DNA of 36,906 bases from a virus. Positions 1 through 10,500 of the stretch are shown in pieces; the first letter of the stretch is position 1, and each line of letters opens with the position of its first letter. The position numbers and the translations under genes are program-made. The DNA is taken from positions 1 through 36,906 of the IMG/VR virus record IMGVR_UViG_3300000575_000005; one strand, written 5' to 3'. The notes beneath the pieces were generated by a model. The model was not told the DNA's origin. It saw nothing but the letters and a program-made list of their open reading frames with translations, and ran no database searches.

Positions 1-649
1 AATTCTCATGCATAATTCCGAGGATTTAATCTATATAGGAAATTCGCGTGGCACAGCCTGGGTAGAATTAACTTCCAACGGCAAAATTGACATATATTCT
101 CAAGATTCTGTATCTGTACACACGGAAGCAGACCTAAACTTTAAGGCAGACAGAGATATCAATTTCGAAGCTGGAAGAGATTTCAATATAAAAGCAAATC
201 AAAATATCACCCAAGAAAGTGTAGAAAGTTTTCAGTTGATAATCGGTGATGGCGGAAAGATTACAACTCAAAAAGGCAATTTAGATGTAAACACAAAAGA
301 CGGTAATAATAATTTTACAGCAAACGAAAACACAAATATAAAATCCGGAGGCAATCATGTGGAGGAAGCCAGCATAATACACATGAACGGCCCTTCTGCT
401 GCTACAGCGGATGAGGCAGAGCCTCTAGATTCTTTTGTGCTTCCAGGAACTGTGCCCGGCTCGCAGCCAGGAGAAATAGAATCTATTCTAAAAAGAATGC
501 CACAAAGAGAACCTTGGCTACATCATGAAAATCTTGCACCTCTCAACTTTACTCCAGAAAAAACAGACATCAAATCGGATGAACCTGCTCCCGAAAGCGG
601 CGAGTATAATCCTACTAGAGACACATTCAAGCCCACTAATAACGGTTAA
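1..649 (+). CDS. 5: Baseplate hub / tail needle protein gp5, C-terminal part (partial at window start)
   Basis: The frame is open to the left edge, so the first ATG at base 8 is probably internal and the N-terminus (OB-fold and lysozyme domains in T4) lies outside. Residues about 15-125 are short polar repeats alternating V/I/F with charged residues (for example VHTEADLNFKADRDINFEAG), as expected for the intertwined triple-stranded beta-helix that forms the membrane-piercing needle of T4 gp5. The tail carries RMPQREPWLHHENLAP followed by a proline-rich end, a motif I recall from cyanophage gp5 proteins. It is followed after 8 bases by gp25, another baseplate gene, which supports the call. Whether the lysozyme domain is present cannot be seen here. 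Confidence 0.82.
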   Translation, partial: ILMHNSEDLIYIGNSRGTAWVELTSNGKIDIYSQDSVSVHTEADLNFKADRDINFEAGRDFNIKANQNITQESVESFQLIIGDGGKITTQKGNLDVNTKDGNNNFTANENTNIKSGGNHVEEASIIHMNGPSAATADEAEPLDSFVLPGTVPGSQPGEIESILKRMPQREPWLHHENLAPLNFTPEKTDIKSDEPAPESGEYNPTRDTFKPTNNG

Positions 650-657
650 ATATATTG

Positions 658-1101
658 ATGAGCACAATAGAAAAAAACATATACAAACAGGTCAATGTTC
701 CTGCTAATCAAAAACCAAAGGCTCCGCCTGAGAGCAGAGCTTATAGAGGAATTAGCACAGTTAATCCTGACGACACAAACTGGAAAAAATACGACATTGC
801 TCTTATCAAACAGGACATTATCAATCATTTTCACATCCAGAAAGGCGAAAAATTAAGTGATCCCAGCTTTGGAACCATAATCTGGGCAGTGCTTTTTGAG
901 CCCTTGACAGATGACCTTAAACAAATTATTGCAGATGATGTAACACAAATAATCAATAGTGATCCCAGAGTAGTGGCAGAAAGGATTGTAGTTGACGAAT
1001 ACGACAAAGGCATACAAATAGAAGCAACTCTGCGATATCTAAACTACAACATTTCTGAAAGCATGCGTATTGATTTTGATCAAGAAAACGCAATTAATTA
1101 A
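658..1101 (+). CDS. 25: Baseplate wedge subunit gp25
   Basis: 147 residues from the ATG at 658 (MSTIEKN); an in-frame TTG lies one codon upstream but ATG is preferred. The protein matches the GPW/gp25 family: the central part LSDPSFGTIIWAVLFEPLTD and the following DDVTQIINSDPRV are the hallmark of this small lysozyme-like-fold wedge protein, which in T4 sits in the inner baseplate and is shared with type VI secretion (TssE). Length is close to T4 gp25 (132 residues), with a short N-terminal extension. The gene follows gp5 by 8 bases and precedes gp6 by 49 bases, so hub and wedge genes are neighbours here. No strong Shine-Dalgarno is visible in the short gap. Confidence 0.93.
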   Translation: MSTIEKNIYKQVNVPANQKPKAPPESRAYRGISTVNPDDTNWKKYDIALIKQDIINHFHIQKGEKLSDPSFGTIIWAVLFEPLTDDLKQIIADDVTQIINSDPRVVAERIVVDEYDKGIQIEATLRYLNYNISESMRIDFDQENAIN

Positions 1102-1121
1102 ATTACCAGTTAATTCTTTCC

Positions 1122-1129
1122 GCTAAATA
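1122..1129 (+). promoter_or_regulatory. Candidate T4-type late promoter before gp6
   Basis: GCTAAATA matches six of eight positions of the T4 late consensus TATAAATA. It lies in the 49-base gap between gp25 and gp6, 21 bases upstream of the gp6 ATG, with AAGGA at 1140-1144 as ribosome binding site. The distance fits those of the other octamers in this window (18-26 bases). Confidence 0.5.
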
Positions 1130-1150
1130 CAAAACAAGCAAGGAAACAGT

Positions 1151-4100
1151 ATGTCATCAACAGACAGACAAAACAGGTTGCTGTTAACAGAAGACTGGAA
1201 AAGAATATACGAATCATTCAGAAACGCTGATTTCAAAAGTTATGATTTTGACAATCTTCGTCGCACCTTAATAAACTATCTCAGAGAGAACTATCCTGAA
1301 GATTTCAATGACTACATAGAAAGTTCAGAGTATCTGGCATTAATTGATATGATTGCGTTTCTAGGGCAAAATCTTGCTTTTAGAACAGATTTAAATGCCA
1401 GAGAAAACTACATTGATCTTGCAGAAAGAAGAGAAAGTGTTCTGAGACTGGCTCGGTTATTGAGCTATAACCCCAAAAGAAATCAAGCAGCAAACGGTTT
1501 ATTAAAAATTACAGCAGTTTCAACAACAGAAAGTGTTAGAGACAGCAATAACAACAGCCTTGCAAACAGAACAATTGCATGGAATGACCCTACAAATGCT
1601 AACTGGCGTGAACAGTTTGAAAGAATTCTAAATGCAGCACTGCCTCAAAACAGCCAAATTGGAAATCCTCAAAAGCGTGAAATAATTCAGGGACTAAGAA
1701 CAGAAAAATACAAAATACGAAGTGTAAATCCTGAAGTTCCTGTATTCGGATTCAACAAGGCTGTTGACGGAAGAACCGTACAGTTTGAAGTTACTTCTGC
1801 AGATATAACTCCAAACAGTATTCTAGAAGAACCACCGCTTCCGGGAAACAGCCTGGGATTTCTGTTCAGAAACGACGGACAAGGGCCTGGCAGTGCAAAC
1901 ACTGGATATTTCTGCCATTTTAGACAAGGCGAACTGGACCAGGGCGACTTTACAATAGACAATCCTGTTGCTAACCAGACGGTAAATGTTGATGCACAAA
2001 ACATCAACAACACAGACGTTTGGTTATATGAAATTAACCTAAGCGATAGACGCAGCGAATTATGGACCAGTGTAGACGCAGTTGCTGGCAACAATGTGAT
2101 TTTTAACAGTATTGACAAGGATCGTAGAAAAATTTACGCAGTTACTACCAGAGCAGATGACAGAATCGGTCTTGTGTTTGCAGACGGAACATTTGGAGAG
2201 ATTCCAAATGGCAGATTCAGAGTGTATTATAGAACAAGCATAAATGCACCGCTACAAATCAACCCAAGCGATCTACGTAACATAATTGTTAGAATTTCCT
2301 ATGTCAGTCAAACAGGACAGCCAGAAACCGTTACTCTTACACTGGGATTGCAAGAAACTGTAGATAACAGTGCAAGAAGCGAAACAAACGAATCTATCCG
2401 AAGAAATGCTCCTGCTCTGTTCTACACACAAAATAGAATGATAACAGGAGAGGATTATCAGCTTGCTCCGCTTACAGTTAGCCAACAAATTGTAAAAGCC
2501 AAAAGCATTAACAGAACAAGTTCTGGTGTATCTAGATTTTTTGATCTTGTAGACAGCACGGGCAAATATTCCACAGTAAATCTATTTGGCACAGACGGTG
2601 CGTTGTATAAAGTAAGAGAATTACCGCAGATTTCTTTTGGCTTTGATACACTCACTGACATAGAAGGTGCAATTATAAATGACATAGAACCGATTCTAGC
2701 CAGCACAGAATTAAACAACTTCTACCTTGACAGTTTTCCTAAAATCTTTATAGACGATCTAGGAGGAACATGGCAGCAGAATACGCGAGAGACAAATCAA
2801 TCCACAGGTTTTGTAGAAAATGAAAGAGGCATAAGAATTCAACTTGCTGCTTTCACAGGCAGCAATTACAGATTTGTAAAAACAGACAGTCTAATCAAAT
2901 TTGAAGCACCTGCAGGTTACTATTTTTTTAACGGCGAACTGGTTCAGGGAGCACCAGATTTTAGAGGAGGCGACACCAAGATTTGGGCCAAAGTAGTCAG
3001 TATTAGAGGCGACGGCACAGAAGTTGCAGACTCCGTAGGACCGGTTGCTCTTAACGAAGCTGTTCCAACGGGTGCACGTCTGACACAGGTTATTCCTGCT
3101 CTTCCCAGATCTTTGACAGATCAAACAGCACAGCAATTGGTTGATCAGGTATTTTCTTTTAGAACTTTTGGTTTACGGTATGACCGGCGAAACGGCGAGT
3201 GGAGTATTATAACACAAACCAATCTCAACACTACTACAGACTTTTCTACAGGTAAAACTGGTGATACCACAAATCAAAATCTAGATGCAAGTTGGTTCTT
3301 GCTGTTTGAAAACGACGGCGAAGCATATACTGTTACACATCGTTCTACAAAATATGTTTTTGAAAGTGACAGAGAAATTAGATTTTTCTTCGACGAAGAC
3401 TCAAAAAACTTCAATCCTCGGTCAGGCAGAGTACAGAAAGACAGAATCAGTATATTGCCAATAAATTCTAAACCAGACAGTGCGGAACCTCTCAGACTGC
3501 AATATGACTGGGAAGTTGTGTCAGAATTTAGAGACATACAGGGTTATGTGGACAGCAAAAAACTCGTGGTAGGTTTTTTCGACTCTGACGACGACGGCGT
3601 TGTAGATAATCCAGAAACATTTCAAGACATAGTTGATCCAGAAACAAACGAAATAGAAAAACTGGTTTTTTTAAAGTTGATTACTTCGCCAGAAGGAGTT
3701 AATGATTTTGTTTACACCACACAGGAAGACATAGGCGTCAAGGTTTTTAGAACTAAAGAGGATATAGGTCCTCTCAGCCAATATGATGATCGACAACTGT
3801 TTTATTTCTTTGAAGAAGATGTATTTGAAATATTCAATAGAAACACAGTCACACTAGAACTTACTTCTGATTTTAGAGCAGAAAAAGGAATCGATTTATT
3901 GAAATTTCAGTATGTTCATTCAACAGGAGAAAATCAACGAATTGATCCTAGTTCAACAAACATAATTGATACCTATCTGTTAACTAGGCAGTATGATAGA
4001 AGGTTTAGACGATTTTTGCAGGATGTAGATGCAGATGCACCTCTGCCTCCTAGCAGCGACTCTCTTTTTGTGCAATTTGGGCAAGAACTAAATGCTATTA

Positions 4101-4588
4101 AAAGTATCAGTGATGAGATAATATATCATCCTGTAAGATATAAGCCGCTTTTCGGTGAAAAAGCACCAAAAGAGTTGCGTGCAAAATTCAAAATAATCAA
4201 AAATCCTGATTTGGTTATCAACGACAACGACTTAAAATCAAGAACTATCGGTGCAATAAACAGATATTTTAATATCGATAACTGGGATTTCGGTGACACA
4301 TTCTACTTTTCAGAGCTTGCTGCGTTTGTTGTAAATCAACTGGCACCAGACCTTGCATCCTTTGTAATTGTGCCTGTGCAGTTAGATCAAAGTTTCGGCA
4401 GTTTATTCGAAATTAAGAGCGAGTCAGACGAAATCTTTATCAGTGCTGCAACTGTTGCAGATATAGATATCATAGACGAAAATACAGCCAGTAGATTGCG
4501 AGCAGAAGGTTCTGTAATAACAGAATCTCAATCAAGGCCACAGGGAATACAAAGCACAACAGGAGGCCAACTAGATAATGGCATTTAA
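1151..4588 (+). CDS. 6: Baseplate wedge subunit gp6
   Basis: 1,145 residues starting at an ATG behind AAGGA. The N-terminal 130 residues carry the signature I know from cyanophage gp6 proteins: YLRENYPEDFNDYIESSEYL, then LIDMIAFLGQNLAFRTDLNA, then an arginine-rich segment ending in LLSYNP. The baseplate_J-like region around residues 385-440 contains NAPALFYTQNRMITGEDYQL, typical of gp6/gpJ proteins. gp6 forms the dimeric wedge ring that joins the hub to the peripheral baseplate. It is much longer than T4 gp6 (660 residues); the extra length is mostly a beta-rich, acidic middle and C-terminal region. The 3' end overlaps the next gene by 11 bases, indicating co-expression with it. Confidence 0.92.
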   Translation: MSSTDRQNRLLLTEDWKRIYESFRNADFKSYDFDNLRRTLINYLRENYPEDFNDYIESSEYLALIDMIAFLGQNLAFRTDLNARENYIDLAERRESVLRLARLLSYNPKRNQAANGLLKITAVSTTESVRDSNNNSLANRTIAWNDPTNANWREQFERILNAALPQNSQIGNPQKREIIQGLRTEKYKIRSVNPEVPVFGFNKAVDGRTVQFEVTSADITPNSILEEPPLPGNSLGFLFRNDGQGPGSANTGYFCHFRQGELDQGDFTIDNPVANQTVNVDAQNINNTDVWLYEINLSDRRSELWTSVDAVAGNNVIFNSIDKDRRKIYAVTTRADDRIGLVFADGTFGEIPNGRFRVYYRTSINAPLQINPSDLRNIIVRISYVSQTGQPETVTLTLGLQETVDNSARSETNESIRRNAPALFYTQNRMITGEDYQLAPLTVSQQIVKAKSINRTSSGVSRFFDLVDSTGKYSTVNLFGTDGALYKVRELPQISFGFDTLTDIEGAIINDIEPILASTELNNFYLDSFPKIFIDDLGGTWQQNTRETNQSTGFVENERGIRIQLAAFTGSNYRFVKTDSLIKFEAPAGYYFFNGELVQGAPDFRGGDTKIWAKVVSIRGDGTEVADSVGPVALNEAVPTGARLTQVIPALPRSLTDQTAQQLVDQVFSFRTFGLRYDRRNGEWSIITQTNLNTTTDFSTGKTGDTTNQNLDASWFLLFENDGEAYTVTHRSTKYVFESDREIRFFFDEDSKNFNPRSGRVQKDRISILPINSKPDSAEPLRLQYDWEVVSEFRDIQGYVDSKKLVVGFFDSDDDGVVDNPETFQDIVDPETNEIEKLVFLKLITSPEGVNDFVYTTQEDIGVKVFRTKEDIGPLSQYDDRQLFYFFEEDVFEIFNRNTVTLELTSDFRAEKGIDLLKFQYVHSTGENQRIDPSSTNIIDTYLLTRQYDRRFRRFLQDVDADAPLPPSSDSLFVQFGQELNAIKSISDEIIYHPVRYKPLFGEKAPKELRAKFKIIKNPDLVINDNDLKSRTIGAINRYFNIDNWDFGDTFYFSELAAFVVNQLAPDLASFVIVPVQLDQSFGSLFEIKSESDEIFISAATVADIDIIDENTASRLRAEGSVITESQSRPQGIQSTTGGQLDNGI
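4561..4566 (+). promoter_or_regulatory. Strong Shine-Dalgarno for the giant gene
   Basis: AGGAGG inside the end of gp6, 11 bases before the ATG at 4578. It is the strongest ribosome binding site noticed in the window and fixes the start of the 4,979-codon frame despite the overlap with gp6. Confidence 0.7.
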
Positions 4589-7500
4589 TGACGATCAAAA
4601 AGAATTTCCTCTGCCTGGAGGGGACAACGACAGACGACGCAGTGCCCAGCACTTGCCTCGGTACTTCAGGACTCAGGTAAACAACAAATTTCTGTCGTCT
4701 ACTTTTGATCAATTTATACAGCCAGGACAAGTGGAAAAGATAAGTGGCTTCTTTGGTCAACGTCAAGCCAAGGCTAGGCAGGTAGAAGACGTCTATGTTC
4801 CCGATGTGTCAAAGTCAAGACAGGACTATCAGCTTGAACCAGCTGCTGTAATTAAAGATGATTTAGATAACCTAGATTTTTATCAGGACTATAACGATTA
4901 TATCAATCAAATAAACAATTTACGAGGATCCACGGCAGATCATTCTCTGCTTAACAGACAGGAATATTATGCGTGGGATCCTCACATTGACTGGGACAAA
5001 TTTACAAACTTTAGAGAATATTTCTGGCTACCAAACGGACCTGATCCTGTACCGGTTGCAGGTCAGTCAATAGATATTCAGTCTACCTATACAGTGACAA
5101 GTGTGGACGAACAGACAAACTATGCTTTTGTGTTTACCCCAGACGGGCTAACAAGAAATCCTGCTCTCACATTATATCGAGGCATCACATATAGATTTGA
5201 AATAGATTCTCCGGGCGTGCCTATCAGTATCAGAAAGCAGAGAATTGTTGCACGACCTTGGCAGCCACAGATCGCATACAGACAAGCAGAAACTGTGTTG
5301 TTTGAGGGAGAAATATATATTGCAAATCAAAATCATAGATCTGGTTTTGATTTTTCTCAAGACGCAAATAAGTGGGACAGATCTACGGACATTAATCTTG
5401 CCCAAGAAGCTGATAACCAAAGCGTAGAACAGGGTGTTATAAAATTAACACTAACACCAGAAACACCAGACATTCTTTATTATGTTGCAGACAATGATAT
5501 TAATGCTTCTGGAGAAATAAGAGTGTTTGACATCCAAGAAGCAGCATTTATTGATGTCGACAAAGACATTTTAGGCAAGAAAACCTATCGCACAGGAAAC
5601 GGATTCGATCTTTCCAATGGAATGAAAATCTATTTTCAGGGAACAACTTCGCCGCAAAAATATCAAACAGGCAATTGGTATGTAGAAGGCGTAGGCGATT
5701 CTATCAAACTTATAAGCGAAAATGATCTTACAGTAGCAAGTGCTTTTGTGCAAGACGAATTTGTGGAATTTGATTCAGAAGGATTCGACAGAAATCCCTA
5801 CAGTTTTTCAATAGGGTTTCCTCGCAATAAAGATTACATCACAATCAATCGATCTGCAACTGACGGAAATCTCTGGAGCAAATATAACAGATGGATTCAT
5901 AGAGACGTTATAGAAAAAGCCGCAGAAATAAATCAAACTGGTCTGTTTATTGATCAAAACGCAAGAGCAACCAGACCAATTATAGAGTTTGAAGCAGGAT
6001 TAAAACTGTTTGACTTTGGAACTAAAACAAAATCTTCTGTAGATCTTGTGGACAACTTTACAACAGATGTTTTTTCCATAATTGAAGGAAGCCAAGGTTA
6101 TAACATAGATGGTATTGATTTGTCGCAGGGAATGCGTATTCTGTTTACAGCAGATACAGACGTTCTTGTAAAAAACAAGATCTATCAGGTTGAATTTATT
6201 ACATTTAAAGGACAAAGACAGATCAGTCTGCTAGAAAAAGCTGACACAGATCCTTTGCAAGACGAAACAGTTTTGTGTATTGGTGGCAAAGAATTCGGCG
6301 GAAAGGTTTTGTATTTTACAGGCGACCGATGGAATCTAGCACAAGACAAAAACTCTGTTAATCAGCCACCGCTCTTTGATGTTTTTGACTGCGACGGCTT
6401 TAGTTTAGCAGACCCTGAAATTTATACTTCCACAGACTTTGAAGGTACTCCTATATTTTCTTATAGGCAGGGAACAGGACCTTCAGACCCTGAACTTGGG
6501 TTTGCTCTTTCTTATCAGAATGTTCAAAATGTAGGAGACATTGTATTTGACTTTAATTTGTCTCGAGATGCTGTTATATTCTGCCCTGAAGGCGAAACAA
6601 CAAAATCTATCGGGTTAGGCACAGGATTTTTACGAAATTACAGAAACAGAACTGAATTTTCACTTGAAAACGGGTGGACTAGAGCAGTTGAGCTCAGTTC
6701 GCAAGACGTGATATTTCAAGTGGTTGCAAGATCTGCAACACCTCTAATTGACATAGACGTTTATGATAATTCTGCTAGATTAGACGACTTGATTGTGAAA
6801 GTGTTTGTAGATAATGTTCTTGTGTTTGAGAATGTAGATTACGAAATTGTAAAAGGCAACGGTGATCTAGCACAGATACAATTTTTAACCCCTGTTAACA
6901 GAGACTCGGTGATTAGGATTAAAACACGCAGCAGTGCACCAAAGAACAGCAGAGGTTTTTATGAAATACCGCATAATCTAGAACGCAATCCTAACAACGA
7001 AGACCTTGGCAAAATAACACTGGGCGAAATCAACGATCATGTTTCGTCAATAGTTGAAAACTTTCAAGGTTTTAGGGGAGAATTTCCTGGAAGAGGAAAT
7101 CTACGAGATGCCGGCAACTTAGCACAGTTTGGCAAAAGAGTAGTGCAACACAGTGCACCTCTTGCAATATCTCTATATCATCTTACGGACGAAGATGCCA
7201 ATCTTGTACAGGCAATGAGATATGCCAAATTAGAATACAGTAAATTCAAAAGAAACTTCATACAAACAGCAACAGACACAGCCTTTGACGGACCTATTGA
7301 TAAACACTTTGAAGTTGTGCTAGAAAGAGTTTTGTCAAACTCAAAAAACTCAGATCCGTTTTATTTTTCAGACATGGTTCCTTTTGGCGGTGCAAAAGTC
7401 TCGAGACTGACTGTGCGAAGTGCAGGCGAAAGATTTTTCAGTCTTGCAGAACCATTTTCTTTAAACAGCCTTAGCAACAAGGCTGTATTGCTTTATCTTA

Positions 7501-10500
7501 ACGGCAAGCAGTTATTGGCAAACAAGGATTATGAATTCAACGACGAAGGATTCGCTGTTCTAAAATTTGACACAGAAGTTGGCGACGAAATTATAATTAG
7601 AGAGTTTGAAACCACTGATGCAAATTTTATTCCTGCGACCCCTACAAAGCTGGGAATTTACCCTGCTTTCGAGCCTGCAATTTTTGTGGACGATACTTAT
7701 GCTGAACCAAGAACCGTGATTCAGGGTCACGACGGTAGCATAACACTGGCGTTTGGCGATTTCAGAGACGACCTGCTACTAGAACTAGAAAAAAGAATCT
7801 ATAACAATATCAAGATAAAATATGACACACAGGTATTTGACATATTTGACTACCTGCCTGGTGATAACAGAAGCACCGGACTGTCTCGGTCGCAAATAGA
7901 CAACGTGCTATCAAGAGACTTTACGCAGTGGCTAAGTCTTGTAGACAGTGACTTTACAGATAATTCTGCATTCAATGATGCAAATCCGTTTACATACAAT
8001 CACAGTGAACTACAATCTAGATTCGACAAGCCTTTACAAGGACACTGGAGAAGTGTATATAAACAGATTTTTGATACAGATCGTCCTCACACACATCCTT
8101 GGGAAATGTTGGGATTTACAGAAAAGCCCGAATGGTGGGACGAAGAGTACGGCGAAGCACCGTACACAAGCAATAACTTGCTTTTATGGGAAGACCTCGA
8201 GCAGGGAATTGTTCGCGAACCGGGCAAGTTGCCTGAAACACGAGAAAAATTCAAAAGACCAAATATTACAGCTTATCTCCCAGTTGACGAAAATGGCAAT
8301 CTAGTTGCTCCGACTGCAACAAACTTAATCAAAACAATCAGATCAACCAGATTAGCAGCAGACTGGAAATTTGGCGACCATGCACCTGTAGAAACTGCAT
8401 GGAGACGTAGTTCTGAGTATCCTTTTGCACTCCTTGTTGCTCTCTTTTTAAATCAGCCAAACAGAGTAATTAGCGGTGCATTTGACAGGTCTAGACAATT
8501 TAGAAATCCTGCTGATCAGTTAATCTACGCTGCTCCCAACAATAGATTGAATCTGAGAGACCTTGTTTTACCTAACACCATAGACGAAAACGAAAGAAAA
8601 TTTACATCTGGTTTAGTAAACTATATCAGAGATTGGTTTGCTGCTGCAACAAACAGAGAGTTTGTGTCTTATAGAAACAGACTAACGGGTCTAGATGTGT
8701 CAATTGGCGGTAAGCTCGCAGGCTATGCAAGCAAAGACAAACTAAAATTTATATTGGATAGCAGATCTCCTCTAAGCGAAGGAAATGTGTTTGTTCCAGA
8801 CGAAAATTATCAAATTGCTTTTAACAAAAGCACACCAACTAGACTGTTGTATTATAGCGGAGTAATTGTTGAACGAGAGCCGCAAGGATTTATTATAAGA
8901 GGGTATAACGAAGAAGACCCTGTGTTTGTGTGGAACAGACCAATTGCCACAGAAGCAGACAGTGTGGTAAGAATAGGAGGTGTAACAGAACCTATCATTC
9001 AGTGGACTCCTCGACGCACGCTAACAAAAGAGTCTGTGGTTGAAAATCAAAACAGGTTTTTCAGAGTAACACAAACTCATACTACAACTGATTCTTTTGA
9101 TGCAGGTAAATTTGCTCCAATCGCAGAACCTGCTGTTCGCGGCGGCAGAGAAGCTAGGTTAAGAACAAGATTTAGAACACAAACAGAAGAACTTGCATAT
9201 AACTCTGTTTTCAAGTCAATACAAGAAGTTGTTGATTTTTTGTTAGGTTATGGACATTATCTAGAGAGCCAAGGATTTGTTTTCGATCACTTTGATTCTG
9301 ATTCAAGGCAAGTAGCTAACTGGACAACTTCAGCAAAAGAATTCTTGTTCTGGACGACTCAAAACTGGGCACAAGGTTCAGTTATTTCTCTGTCGCCCGG
9401 TGCATTCAAAATCACACTGGAAACTGATTTTGAGTCGGTCGACTCTGTGTTTGACAGTCTGTACGGGTACGGAATACTAAAAGTTGACGGAAGCCGTCTT
9501 GAGCCAGAATTTGTTAGTATTTCCAGAGAGGATGTGGGCAAGTTTGAAATACGACCAAAAATAACTGCAGATGGAATTTATGGTTTAAGAATACCGCTTG
9601 TTCAAAAAGAACACGTCGTTTTATTTGATGACAGAACCAGTTTTAATGACGTAATATATGACAAAGCAGCAGGTTATAGGCAAGAAAGAATCTCAGTATT
9701 AGGGTATAGAACAACAGACTGGGATGGAAGCATTAATATTCCTGGGTTTATTCTGGATCAAGTGGACATCAAAGACTGGGAACAGTGGCGAGATTATGAC
9801 ATAGGGGACGTTGTAAGGCACAAAGAATTTTTCTATGCAGCAGACACACGGGTCGTAGGCTCTGCAGAATTTCAAGAAGAAAGCTGGGCAAAACTTCCAG
9901 AGCGACCAGAATCTCGTCTGCTGCCCAACTTTGATTACAGATCTGCTCAATTTGCCGATTTCTATGACCTAGATAGTGATAACTTTGATGCTGAACAACA
10001 GAGATTTGCCCAGCATCTTATAGGCTATCAAAACAGAGATTATCTTGCCAATATAATTAATGATGATGTAAGCCAATACAAGTTTTATCAGGGATTTATC
10101 AGAGAAAAAGGCACACAAAACGCATTTACAAAACTGTTCGATGCTCTAAGTGCAGATGATAAAGAAAGCGTTGAGTTTTTTGAAGAATGGGCAATTAAGT
10201 CTGCACAATACGGAGCAAGCGAAGGCTTTGAAGAAGTAGAATATCCGCTAGATGAAACAAGATTTAGGAGATCTCCGCAGCCTGTTCGACTAGTCTCCAG
10301 AAGAGACCCAGAGGCAACTGACCTTGTTTATGAAATAATTCCCAGCGAAGTGGGCATACAGCCAAGAGAGTATAATCACAGACCGTTTCCAGAAACTCAG
10401 GTGCCAGAAAGTTTTGTTAAGGAAAGCGGCTATGTAAATCCAGATGATGTAGACTTTGTAGTAGACAGTTATAGAGATATAATCGGAATAGACATAAACG

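Noticed and set aside
645-652. GTTAAATA as a late promoter for gp25
   Set aside because: Only 5 bases before the gp25 ATG, so the transcript would start at or after the start codon; the other octamers lie 18-26 bases upstream.
7948-8304. Plus-strand open frame of 118 codons in another frame of the giant gene
   Set aside because: Overlaps a conserved-looking part of the giant protein; translation has no protein-like features.
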